Positions 34,433 to 45,317 of a stretch of 64,000 bases of DNA are shown in pieces (the first letter of the stretch is position 1; each line of letters opens with the position of its first letter). The position numbers and the translations under genes are program-made. This stretch comes from Panaeolus papilionaceus (taxonomy: Eukaryota > Basidiomycota > Agaricomycetes > Agaricales): contig JADNRZ010000025.1 of the NCBI GenBank assembly GCA_015501605.1, positions 186,001 through 250,000 of the forward strand, in the 5' to 3' direction. Below the pieces are notes generated by a model. The model saw only the letters and a program-made list of their open reading frames with translations. It did not search any database and was not told the origin of the DNA.

Positions 34433-36415
34433 CGAAATCACGCTCGAATAGCCGCAAAACCTTGATGCAGAATGAACGGGGTAAAGTCTGCGCACCGTCT
34501 GGAAGACAAACAATGTGCCGTCACTCTTTACAACGCCCTCGAACCCCTGTTGGAGCTCTTGTCAAAATTGAATTATGGAGTGAGAATGAGAAAATTTGAC
34601 CGCTAATATCTATGTCAAGTCTCGCAGTTAATATCCATCTCTTGAATTTCTTGTGCCTGTTGCTCACGAAGCAGACGCACTCGATGCGTTGTGCAGAGTG
34701 GTGCCCATCATCCACTCACGCTGGAAATACTGTTCGGAGTGATCAGACTAAGGATGAAGCTTCCTGACGGTAGCCTGAGTTTATCCGTGCTTAAACCTCT
34801 GAATATATGAGCATACAATGTCTTGAATGCCTAGCTATCAAAGAAAACATCAATATATTTCAACACCGTTGACATTTGACGTCTGGAGTTTGAGTGGCAG
34901 CCCTGCGTTCCATTTCCGTGGTGAACCTGGTCGTAACAACATGCATTCTTACACCTTGAGTTGTGAGGGGCTCCTTAAACCTAGCTTTCCTAATTTCAAT
35001 GGTGTCGAACGATCATAAAGGCGAGATAAAGTCTTGCATGCAAATTCTCGAAATTACTCGTGTCTTTAAATCACACCCATCTGAGATATGAGTAGCAGAG
35101 GGGACCATCCAGCAAAAACAAAAATGGATGTGGAAATTATCGTCTGCAACCTGGTTTTATCATTGATGACGTATCTTTGCCGCAATTTAGTCTCACGAAA
35201 GATGCTTAACCCCTACAGACTCACAATTATGTCTCCGGCTCGAATGTACGACAAATATATAAGGGAACCCAGGACTTCCCGTGCCTGTCATCATAATGCG
35301 GGAACCATGACTGTGAAACAACCATCCATCTCAACCTCCGACTATTACCCGTAAGCAGGGACGTTCATTATCTTTACATCTATATATTGCATCACTCTGA
35401 TTCTCTAAAATTAGACCTTGAAAACCTGCAGTCCGTGCCCCTACCAGAGTCGTCTTGTATGCGAACATACTCGGGTCCTATGCGGGGGTATGAATGCTGA
35501 TGCATGATAATCGATAGCCATTGATTGATCATCTTTCAGGGCTAAATTAGTTGCACCACAATCCCTTACTTATCCTGCCCCATTGGTGGTCAGTGTAAGC
35601 ACCTAGAGCGACGATCCATTCCGGCTGTCTAATCAACACAAACCAGTCCCATGCAATGATGTCACAATCTGTCAGCACTGGATGGTTTCACTCCTGGAAA
35701 CCAGCCATCGTCTCACGACTGTCGAAACAGGACAAGGAATCTAACGGACAATGAAGTAGTCCTGAGCAACGTGCTGTATCATGACAAGGATATCCACTTC
35801 ATGTGGGAATACAATGGTTGCGCTAATTTAAACAAAGGTGTAGATTTTCCAGTATACATCTGTTGTTTTATGGAGGAAAATGAATTGAAACAAGAATCGG
35901 CAGAAAAGAAGAGACCAACGCCGTCGTCGGTCAAATATCGTATTGAACGGAGACCGCTGGCTATCCATCCACATGAAAGTCCACTGTCCGAAGTCCGAAG
36001 ATATTGGCGTGATTTGTATAATCAGATCTTCCATTGCCGTTCTCCGAGTCAGTATGGGTGAGTCGTATAAAGTGAGCTTTTTTTCCTCTGACAACCCGTT
36101 TCAAAGAAGTGCGTCAGATACATATTTAAGGTACTGATCTATTCCGAAATTTTAGACGCTGAGAACCTTGAATCTGGACTTGGTATTGACTAAACGCGCG
36201 TTTGGAGTGGTAAACTATCAAAGGGGAAATCAAAATAATTGTTGTTATCAGGTTTCCCACTCCAACATTTTGACAAGCGCTCCGCAAGAACATGAGAAAG
36301 TGACGGCTCTGGACATGCGTCGTGACGATACTGTAAGGATAGATTGCGCTCACAACATAAGAGTAGGAGGGAATGTAATAATAGGGAGGTATCGATTTCC
36401 CAATGAGCCGCAAAA
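34433..36415. other. Palindrome spacer between hydrophobins 3 and 4
   Basis: Carries words also found in the first spacer in the same order: GAGCTCTTGTCAAAATTGAA (about 34550), CTGGAGTTTGAGTGGCAG (about 34880) and CATCCATCTCAACCTCCGA (about 35325). It is therefore a diverged relative of the first spacer. No intact gene. Confidence 0.5.
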
Positions 36416-36426
36416 AGGTATAAAAG
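36416..36426 (+). promoter_or_regulatory. TATA-like box of hydrophobin copy 4
   Basis: AGGTATAAAAG, about 70 bp before the ATG. Homology with copy 3 ends at this box. Confidence 0.6.
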
Positions 36427-36493
36427 GACTTGAATTTATCCTTGATTCTCCAGTCCAGCATTCCACCGCATCGACTAATCAAATCTTCGCAAC

Positions 36494-37025
36494 ATGCAAT
36501 TCAAAGCTCTCCTCGTCACTTCTACTCTCTACGCTCTTGCGGCTGCCACATACACCGTCACGGTGACCACGGTATGTGTTCTTGAACCCACTAATTGTGT
36601 GTTCATGCACTGATTTGATACATTCGTAGTCTGCCCCCGCCCCCACCCCTCCCCCTGCTAGCCAGTGCAACACCGGTGGACTCCAATGCTGTGACTCCAC
36701 TCAACAGGCACGTTTCTCAACAGATCATGTTCTCTGAGTCTGGCTCATACTTGTGACAGGCCAACAACGTTCCTATCGTCGGCCCCATCTTGGCTCTCCT
36801 CGGGATCGCTGTCAGCCCGATCAACGCCATCGTCGGTGTCACCTGCAACCCCATCAACGTTCTCGGCATCGGCTCTGGAGGAGCTTGCACTGCTCAACCT
36901 GTCTGCTGCCAGAACAACAACTTTGTGAGTATTCGCGTTTATGCTCGTGTTATCGGTGTGTTGAATACCTTGTTCAGAGCGGCCTCATTGCCATCGGTTG
37001 CACCCCCGTCACCCTCGGCCTCTAA
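36494..37025 (+). CDS. Class I hydrophobin, copy 4
   Basis: Exons 36494-36571, 36630-36707, 36760-36924 and 36978-37025. The 122-residue product reads identical to copy 3 and differs from copies 1 and 2 at the same sites. Intron 2 (36708-36759, 52 nt) has the GC donor. Divergent from copy 3, start codons 2.14 kb apart. Confidence 0.93.
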
Positions 37026-37214
37026 TCTGCATGCAGCTCTTGGATACCTTTGGTTGGTTTTATGCTTAGCACGGGCATATGATCTATTGCGGTCCTCATC
37101 TGGTGTACTTTTGTAAAGTTGTAAATCATGTAAATGTTGTAAATTGAAAGAATGTACGCATTAACCGACACAATGCATGATTATCCAGTTGGCGTTCTTC
37201 TAGTGACCCTTAAT

Positions 37215-38104
37215 GGCGAAAGGATAACGGTTTTCATTCAGTCATGCATGTCTCTCAGGCATCTCTTATGAAAGAGATGCAGTCGATCTTCCTGGTGTTG
37301 TTGTACCCACCATCTCCCTTGTGTATAAATGCTAAAAGCTGTTCTATCTACAGCATCCGTGGACTTCTGATTTATGAACTCCTACATCCTCGATGCAGCG
37401 AACACTCATCATACTTAGAATAAGATAACGGCAGTGATGATGGAGCAGAAGCATTTGATAAACACGACCAAATTTTTTCCCTCGAACCTTCACCCCTCCT
37501 TGCCTTTATCCCTTGAATACTCCTTCCTCGCTGTCGTCGTCGGTCGTGTCTCCAACGGTGCTTTTTAATACCACGACTACATAATGAAGCGACAGCCAAA
37601 TCTTATCTGAGTTTCTGCCGCACATTGTTAGAGCATACTATCTAAACAGATCAGCCTGTTTTTCAGCTGTCTTCTAGTATTGCTTAATAGTGTTATCCAA
37701 TTTTTGTGCGCTAATTTTCCTGTGCTAGCACGTTACATGATATTTGAAAGGTTGTCCTTGATCTGACTAGGCTGTATTATAGTCTATTTATTTACAATTA
37801 TCACCATTTTTCTACCATAGCCAGATTTGACGGGTGGTAGGTTAGGGAGCCGACTGGACTTGGTCTTGGGGGTGCATCCGTCCTCGTCCATCGGCTCTCG
37901 CCCCGGCGAAGGGGTTGATTCTTTGGTCACCCCTTCTGCCTCTCCCACATTCATACCTACCTCCCTCAACTGGCAAGCGGAGTGAAGAACAAAATCGTTT
38001 TCTTTGGGTATTTTGTCGCCGTTGGTTTTTGATGACGTTTTATTCTTCACCATACTTCCTGCCGTCACCTCTCCCGTTGTAACTTCGCCCTCACCAGAGC
38101 ATCC
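37215..38104. other. Intergenic, no supported gene
   Basis: A 116-codon frame on the minus strand (37784-38134) is hydrophilic and motif-free, so I do not call it. Nothing else is supported. Confidence 0.35.
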
Positions 38105-38653
38105 GACAAGACCTATGAGCAACTGATAGATCAAAGCATCGGTAGTCGTATTGAAGGCCTACAGATGCAACTTCAGATCGTCAGGGAAAATGTACATGAT
38201 GAATGCATACAGCAGGACGAGCAGTTGATGAAACAGCTTGGCAGAGAACGAGACGAAGTCAAGGTACAGTTGAAAAGGTTCCAACGCCAACTTCTGTTGT
38301 ACACGGAAGCGGCAGAGCAAGCTCACTTACGAAACCCGATGGCTGTGAGGAGCGAGGAGGACCTAGACGAAGATGATGAACAAACGCCCATGGTCGCACC
38401 ACATGCAAGTGTTCACGATGCGGAGTCCGAAGTTTCTCAACATCATAATGCCCTCTCCCCAAATCCTGACACAGATAAAACACACTTTCCAACCGGAGAT
38501 GTATCAGATGTGCTTGTATCAGCCACCATCACCCCTCACCCTGGACATGACACCATATTACCTTCCCATACAATCAAGGGCATTGCCAATAATCCATATC
38601 TAGAATATAAGATACGTAGTTCACCGCGTCTGCCTTTTCAACTTGTTAAATAA
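38105..38653 (+). CDS. Coiled-coil C-terminal ORF, upstream exons not found
   Basis: From a possible acceptor (CACCAG at about 38099) the frame is open to the stop at 38651-38653. It reads KTYEQLIDQSIGSRIEGLQ, then a charged coiled coil (QLMKQLGRERDEVKVQLKRF), then an acidic stretch (SEEDLDEDDEQ) and a Ser/Thr/His-rich tail. The coiled-coil start (TYEQLIDQSI) resembles the segment after the G domain in the neighbouring GTPases (for example LYEELLERV, LYRTLLDRI), so it may be the tail of another, otherwise lost, family member. Its end overlaps the end of the convergent gene by about 30 bp. Weakly supported. Confidence 0.35.
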   Translation, partial: DKTYEQLIDQSIGSRIEGLQMQLQIVRENVHDECIQQDEQLMKQLGRERDEVKVQLKRFQRQLLLYTEAAEQAHLRNPMAVRSEEDLDEDDEQTPMVAPHASVHDAESEVSQHHNALSPNPDTDKTHFPTGDVSDVLVSATITPHPGHDTILPSHTIKGIANNPYLEYKIRSSPRLPFQLVK

Positions 38654-40126
38654 TTTTATACCCTGGTTGACGCCCTGATTCAGTCTTTGCCTCGCACGAT
38701 CCTTCCTACCAGCCAAAACATGACGAGGAAACATCACCAGCTCAAATCCCTCAGGGGGATTCCCAAACTCAACGACCTTGCTCGCATGCACGACCAGACT
38801 CTCCTTGGCCTCCGTGAGCTGATCTTGAAGCATTTTTTTTCGACTTGCGTCGGAACGAGGCTGTGCTCGAAGATGGTCTAGCGCATCCTCAAGCGCTTGC
38901 TGATCCTCTCGTGCCTCGTTGACACGATCAAGAAAGTCCTGGTACAGGAGTTGTCGCGGGACCTCCTCGTAGCCTGGAGGCGGCGGACCAAAATCCATAA
39001 CGCCCCTTTTGAATCGTGCGAGATCTAGAGTAACCTCTTCAAGTCTAGCAGCGACATCAGCTTCCAGTTCCTCGTCAGGTTTGGCGAGGAGTTGAAGTTT
39101 CTCCTGACGAAGCAGCTGCCTATTTTGATGAGTATTGTTGACGCGCTCGAGTAACTCCTCGTAGAGAAGCGGGGCGCATGGATCGGTGGCAACAACACCG
39201 TCCCTGCTGAGTGGCTCGTAGTATCCGAACGCCCTCACAGCTGACATGATAATGCCAATTGCTGAGTCTGGATCGTTATGAAATCGCAAGATCTGGGCCC
39301 CACTATCGATAAGCTCCTACATGCAAAATGGCATCAAAAATACTTTCGCTATCACACATTGAAAGAAAGTATTACCTTCCAAATATCGTCTCTGAGTTGA
39401 CTGAAGTGACTTTCCGCGCGCTCCTTCGCTTGGGCAGTCATCAAGTTGTCCCACATTGTAGTTACGATCGTAACTCTACTCGCAGAGCCTTCTTGGAGCA
39501 ACGTCCTGAGCATCTTGATAGTGTTCCTCTTGCTGCCAGGCACCCGTGTAGCGTTTATCGGGCTGAGATAAAGAATGAAGTCGAGGTAGGTCCTGTTTCA
39601 TGAAAGAAGGGTCAATTAGCGACGCTGTGAAGTGAAAAGAGCCAACGCGCTCAGTGCTCACCCGCGATCTGGCATCCAATTCTTCACCCTACGCACAATC
39701 TCCATTTCCGGAATCTTGCTATCAGAAACCCGGGCGTATCCACCAAATAGACAGGCCAAATCGATTCGCTACTGAAAAAAAAAAGTCGAGTTCTTCAGTT
39801 TATACGCTCCAACTTCTTGAGTAAAACCGGCCAGCTGATCTTTGGATATGCCCAAGGAGTGATTCTTCCCCGCGAGTGCCTCAATGAACTGGATCAGTCG
39901 GAAAAGGAATGCAATGAGCGACGAATGAATTAGTTGAATAAAGGACAGCACAAACGCTGCTCTTTCCAGAGCCGGTTGGTCCTAAAATACTGTGATACAT
40001 GGATTGAAATCAGGACGAATATTAATGGTCAGGAGAACTCACTTACAGAATGCGGACGCTCGGGCTTTGCACTGCGCCGCATGGTTCAATACCAGGTTCT
40101 CCATCGATCCTGAACTCGTCTGGCAT
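38621..40126 (-). pseudogene. P-loop GTPase with two opposing frame breaks
   Basis: Family exon plan: 40126-40047, 39989-39956 (34 nt, P-loop LGPTGSGKSS), 39888-39662, 39592-39376 and 39316-38621. Exon 3 has FIEALAGKNHSLGIS, TQEVGAYKL and DTPGF; exon 4 has VTIVTTMWDNL. The last exon is a double coiled coil with two repeats of a ...FGPPPPGYEEVPRQLLYQDF / FGNPPEGFELV type and a basic end (IKLFNKLKRQTR). In exon 3 a run of ten T (39779-39788 region) puts a TAG in frame, and about 50 bases later, just after DTPGF, one base seems missing. Together they cancel and the exon keeps its phase. It could be a real pseudogene or two base-calling errors in this sequence. Confidence 0.7.
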
Positions 40127-40206
40127 GTTGACCGCTGAAAGATAATAGTCAACTAATCGTGAAGTGCTGCGAGATTGTGGCTGGCTTATCGTCCAGTGTC
40201 TCAAAT

Positions 40207-40521
40207 GGCGGTCAGGTTCAAGAGAAGGGAGGCCATCGAGGAAAGATGTCCCATGAAACGATGAATTTCCACGCCGAGCATGAGGCCAGCTTTGATCTGT
40301 TTGAAGGAGGCTTATAAAGAAGTCCGATTTTTTGAGTGTCAAAAGTCAATCGTTTCATGCAGGTTCGCGTCGTGATCGAAAAAAAAGAGAGAACATACAC
40401 TCCCTCCACGTTTGAGAACGAAGGAAAGGCTCTTGAACGTGATACGGCCATAGACGGCGGAGGACTGTTTTGTCTCAGCTGGTATACTGAACAGTTCTCT
40501 TGAGAAAGCCAAGACGGACAT
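40207..40521 (-). CDS. Possible small two-exon protein, weak
   Basis: ATG at 40521 opens MSVLAFSRELFSIPAETKQS and a first exon to 40399 with a GTATGT donor. A pyrimidine-rich intron and an acceptor near 40315 follow, but the two possible frames of the second exon are equally unconvincing. Lies between the GTPase and the GLTP gene. No family recognised. Confidence 0.25.
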
Positions 40522-40689
40522 CTTTGGAAGAAATCCACGATATTATACATTACGCAAACGCTACATGGTCTGTCCATTAACCTGCACATGAGTCAGATAG
40601 TCAGATATTTGGATCACTAAATAGTAAAAAAAAGCGACGCACTAAGAGAAAGTAGTCTGAAAGGTATAACAAAGGCTAATCTCGGACCT

Positions 40690-41756
40690 CTAAACGTTCC
40701 CATAACCACCTTCCTTCAACCAGCGGCTCATATGGTCGACGATCCTCTCAAGACCAGCCAGCCACTTCGCCAGTTCTACGTCCAATTTTTCATGTGACCC
40801 TCCTTGAGCGATGCGTTGATAGAATGATGATCTGGAGGGCACTGAGCGGATCGCGACCTGAAAAATAAATGACGTTAGCATACATGCCACGGAACGAGGT
40901 GAAATATCATAAATGGCAGAAAAAACGCGCACACATCCAGGTATATGCGCGTAATTTTCACGGTTTCTCAACAAATCGTCCATACAAATAGCATTTGCAA
41001 GAGAAAAAAATGCAGCGAGTCAAGAAAGACTGGGAAAAGACTCACATAGACGACATTTCGGATAATAAACCCATGATGCTTACTCAAAACCGCATCATAG
41101 GATTGACGGAAGCAGGTGTGAAGTTCAGATTGAGGATCACGCTGCATATTAAATAGCGCCTTGTGGGTTAGCGCAAGGCCTCTGCAGAAGGACAGTCAGT
41201 CGTGAAAGTCACAATTTAAATAAATCACAGTGCACTCACCTCATCAGTCGCACCAGGCATGGAATTGCCTCCCATTTCTGGGTATCTTCCTTCTCTCCCT
41301 CCGCCAGTCGTTCCAGGGTTGTAGATTTGTGCGACGCGTTGTTGTATCGTGTCCGGACGCCCTATGATTTTTTGGGGTGAGTATATGCGCAAAATGAGAT
41401 GTGGATGACGCGTCACGGTTCAAGCCCAAGATTAACGCACATGAATATTATTCCTGAGGTCCATTTGAATAAAGCCAAAGACACCAGCTCCAAATAGATC
41501 TGGAGTAAAACGTCGCGTAAATATTCAGAAACGGTGTTGTAACTGAGATTAAAATTTACCAAACATCAAGACGAGTCCATCAGCTGCTTCAAGGAATGCT
41601 TGGGTATCAATACCACTCCTCCCGTTATCCAAGGTAAACGGAACATCTGCAAATGACTGAATAAATAAGATTTTCAAGCGAGGTGGTCAGAATTCATTTC
41701 ACTTTATAAAAAAATTCCATGCTGCGCACCTTGACAGTCTCAAAATAGGGTGCCAT
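40690..41756 (-). CDS. Glycolipid transfer protein (GLTP domain)
   Basis: Six exons: 41756-41730, 41656-41560, 41499-41441, 41361-41240, 41181-41046 and 40857-40690, total 609 nt (202 residues), all phases consistent. GLTP motifs appear in order: SFADVP, then GIDTQAFLEAADGLVLMFDL; MDLRNNI (the D and N bind the sugar headgroup in known GLTPs); KWEAIPCLVRLMRGLALT (the conserved W is the sugar-stacking residue); a helix with QSYDAVLSKHHGFIIRNVVY, including the conserved H; and LAKWLAGLERIV near the end. GLTPs are soluble and move glycosphingolipids between membrane faces. Length is normal for a single-domain GLTP (about 200-210). It is intact although it sits among GTPase duplications. Confidence 0.92.
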
Positions 41757-42684
41757 GTCTGCTCAAAAGCTCGGGCACAGTTGGTGACCAGGTCAAAGAC
41801 TATGGCTGTTAGTCGAATATAGCAAGCTCCAGGAGTCGCTCAGGATGATGGCAAGACGAGAGATGCTTGAAACACGCAAACACCTGGATGCTTGCCGCAC
41901 GCTGGAAGAGGCTGTGACATCCCCTCTTAGCTATCTGTGTCGTTTCGCTCCATTAGGCTGACATGATCGATAACGATATAAGTTCAATTATGGGTGGCAC
42001 AGTCGTCACGATCATGGAAAAGCGTGTTGAACAGGTGTTTGCATGGGTCATGGTCGTTGGTGGAAGAGTGCTGGCGGCGATGGTGACAGTGAGGCTGGGT
42101 CGGAATATGCCGAACAGGGTAATCAGTAGATCATCACTAACAAGGGCAGCCTCCTAGGCCTGGAAAGCCCACTACTAAAGTAGCGTAAACTTCAATATTT
42201 TATGCATATCGATGAGGTCTCCTTAATCATCGGTAGCCCCTACTATCAGCGAAGAATATGAAGCGATCTCTTGATATCACTAATGGGAATAGAAAAAGAA
42301 ATCAGCATCACCTCCGACAGAACGAACCGCCCACTAGGTCTACTCATTCTCCGAAACCAAATGAGTACGACTACAGCATTGAGAAACTTCTCAATTGCAC
42401 CGAAATCTGAAATTCATGGCGTATCTCAAGCACCTCTGAGTCGGCCATCAAATGCGGCAGACTCTCTTCAACTCAGCCCTGATATAAGTATCATCAGCCG
42501 ATGGGCAGGGCGTGGTGCTGTTTCACGTAAGTCCCTACTGTTGGATAGCGCCTATGAAGACTGATGAATAGAATATAATAAACGAAATATCAAGTCAAAT
42601 AAAAGAAGATCTCGGACCATGATGTAGACTCTAAGGCTAAATAAATACATATTCATACCAGAAGAACGTCGCGTGATGAAGAGA
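41757..42684. other. Intergenic
   Basis: Holds the GLTP promoter and the 3' flank of the next gene. A 97-codon plus-strand frame (42271-42564) lacks motifs and is not called. Confidence 0.4.
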
Positions 42685-44600
42685 TTACTGGTGGAGCTTT
42701 GGTGTGATCAGACGCAGGAAGTTGCCTACCAGTTTGTTCTTCCAACTCTTCTGTGTCATTGGATGGAGACTCTGAGGCCATTCATCGAACGAACGACCCT
42801 TCAGCGCCGTAGTGAACGGACCAGTGGAATCCACATGTGGAGGTACTAAGGGTGTAAGCGACTGAAAAGGTGAATCCCGTGGGTTGCGATGAATGATTGT
42901 AGCTGAACGTTCTGGGGAAGTGGGACTGAGATGATCCGATGCTTCGAATGAAGAATCTGAAGGTGTATGCACCGATGATCGATGAGAGCGACTAATGTGT
43001 AGGATGAGAGCCGGCAGCGCGACGCTCTGCACGAACGACTCAACGGCGTCGTAAAAGCGCTCAATTGGCGAGGAGGACTCAATGGAGTCTGTTCCTCTAC
43101 GAGGAGTGGTGCTGTATGAGGATGGAGGGCGGCTGATAGGGGTTTTCGGCTCCTCGGCTGAGGGAAGGTGACGTCGCACAGGCGAGGGTAGGGGCTCCGC
43201 TGTGAGTGAGACTCTTTGTCGAAAGTCAACGAGAGGGGGTTCAGGGAGATGAACGACTAGTGAAGGGGGGTCAAGAAAACGAGTTTGTTGTGCTGTAGTT
43301 CGAGTGATCTGTCTTCCCAAATGGGGTGTGCTGTGGCGCCTCCGGGATTGTCGGACAGGCGTCGATGTGAATTCATCGTCATCCTGCTTAAACGTTGCCA
43401 GTTTCGTCATCAGGTCATCCCTCTGTAATTGCAGAGTTTTGATGAGCTCAAGATTCTGGTCCTCCTCCGCAGACTCCAAATCCTCGGAAATCTTCGCCAA
43501 CTGTTGCTTAGCGGCAGCGATCCTAGCTATCAAATTGGCACGCGTATGTTCCCCGAACGCGGTGTCGGGTTTGGGGCGAAATACATTCATGACGACTGGA
43601 ATGGAAACTGGGAAGTATCGAATGGATTTAGAGGCCGAGGGCATGTCTGAAGCTGCGTGATATGGATATAGACCTATACCGTCTAGGACCTTCATTGCTG
43701 AGCGTTGCGTGTTTCGAAAACGAGCAAACCTTGGAGTTGGATTGTGTGCGGTGGCGAAATCCTAACGAAAAATATGAAGGCTCTGAATCTATTGCATCAG
43801 AAACCAAACAGAAGAGCGATGCCTTACCTTCCAGGGTCCAGACGAAGAGCGAAGTTCCTCAAACTGTCGCCGTGGCCTCTCTAGCTGCGTGTCCAAAATA
43901 GTATTCCACATGGTGGTGACGTGAATGAGTGTCGGATGAAACTCAGGGACGGTTTGACCGGAAACATGCCGCAACAACGCCTTCTGAACCATAACCATTC
44001 CATTAAACCGGCTTGCTGACAGCCGTGTGGCGGTCATACTGTCAAAGTACAACAACGAATCGAAACCCGAGAGGTTGCTACAAGCGAAAGGGTCATCATG
44101 CCGTGCGAGGAACACGTTCAAGTACATTGACATACGCTTCTTTCATCCATCCAGAAATCATGCGGAACACTCGCATTTCGGAGAGATCGTTGTCGCACAG
44201 CCCCGGTGTATCGACCAAGTAGACCGTTTTATGGCATCTTTTACAGTTCAGCATACGATAGAGCTGGACGGTTTGAGTCACGCCTTTCAGCTGGTTTCTT
44301 GAAATTCCTGTCAAGTTGCCCCCAGAAAGAATCTCCACGAACTAAAACCAAAACATCTGTGACGATTTTTTTTAACATTGATGATGGATAACGTACGTTA
44401 CTTTTTCCTGCTCCTGTTGGACCCACCAAGCTAAAATATTCCTAAATTAACCAAAAAGTCAAAATGCTTATGCGATGAACTCACAGAACCACATAGCGCT
44501 CCTCAGTTGCCGTTTGCCAAGGGTTGGACACATCCACAGGCTCTACCGTAATGCTTCCGTGAATTTGCAAGTTTTTATATTGCCTACGCCCCGTAGACAT
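42685..44600 (-). CDS. P-loop GTPase, intact, long disordered tail
   Basis: Exons 44600-44485, 44430-44397 (34 nt), 44341-44136, 44077-43828 and 43761-42685, total 1683 nt (560 residues) with no frame break. G1 is LLVGPTGAGKSN, G3 is VYLVDTPGL, then SMTATRLSASRF, and the G4 position is occupied by IHVTTMWNTI instead of NKxD. After the G domain comes RFRNTQRSAMKVLD, a coiled coil (AAAKQQLAKISEDLESAEED), a 200-residue Ser/Pro/Arg-rich disordered region and a C-terminal amphipathic basic helix (SWKNKLVGNFLRLITPKLHQ). Member of the TRAFAC-type GTPases frequent in mushrooms; biological role unknown. Divergent from the next GTPase across about 720 bp. Confidence 0.85.
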
Positions 44601-45317
44601 AGTGCGTAGTCAGCTGGTTGTAAGTTGTCGGAGATGCAATGTAGGGTTAATGATGAGGTTGTGAGCGACGATTTCCCAGGTTTTGACCGGGATTTAGGGA
44701 AAGCAAGGAGGAAGAAAGAAACAAAGAGTGAAGCGCAGCTACGTAGTCTTCAGCTTTCAAGGCGTCGCGGAACCCGCTACTACCTACCCAACACTCATCC
44801 TTCATGCCTCACCATTAGCATGCGGCAAGCTTGTATGTTAGTCCAGCAGTGAGCAGGTCTGCCGTCGCAGCCGACATACTAGTACATGCCTTGATTTAGG
44901 CAAAATATTCACTTCCTGAGTATCAGGTTGTTCGTGCACGAGGGAAATAATTAGATTAATGACATGGTTAATGAATGTGAGTGACTGGTGTAGGTGAAGC
45001 CACATTATGATTCTAACAAGGTCATCAAGCGCTCGAATTTAAGATGAACGCGCTAGCTATTTGAGATTCCGAGGTCGCAGATATATCAAAGATAAACTTC
45101 TCAAGTTAATTAGTCTTAGATACGTTAAAAATAGATGCATGACTTATCCCCATCATACTTGGAATCGTGGGGAGACTGCGACTCATATTTGACAATGAGC
45201 AGGGTGTGCTACTCTTTTTCCTTTCCCTATACCATCAATATTCTTGCTCCCTTGTCCTGACTCTACGCAAGGCCGTTCCCGCTCAATTCAGCCAAAGGCC
45301 TGGATCACGACTTCACG
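44601..45317. promoter_or_regulatory. Shared region between two divergent GTPase genes
   Basis: This 717-bp gap separates two intact GTPase genes arranged head to head, so it must hold both promoters. I see no conserved box in common with the other divergent gap in this cluster (52.1-53.0 kb). Confidence 0.5.

Larger units (their letters stand above)
36416..37214. repeat. Right arm of second hydrophobin palindrome
   Basis: Inverted match of 33638-34432. It carries hydrophobin copy 4 and about 190 bp of shared 3' flank. Confidence 0.82.

Noticed and set aside
37784..38134. A 116-codon minus-strand frame
   Set aside because: Hydrophilic, without motifs or a clear intron context, and its upstream end runs into the plus-strand coiled-coil ORF.
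40861..40983. An apparent exon (MDDLLRNREN...) inside the GLTP gene
   Set aside because: Splicing from 41046 directly to 40857 gives an unbroken GLTP domain, so this stretch is intron.
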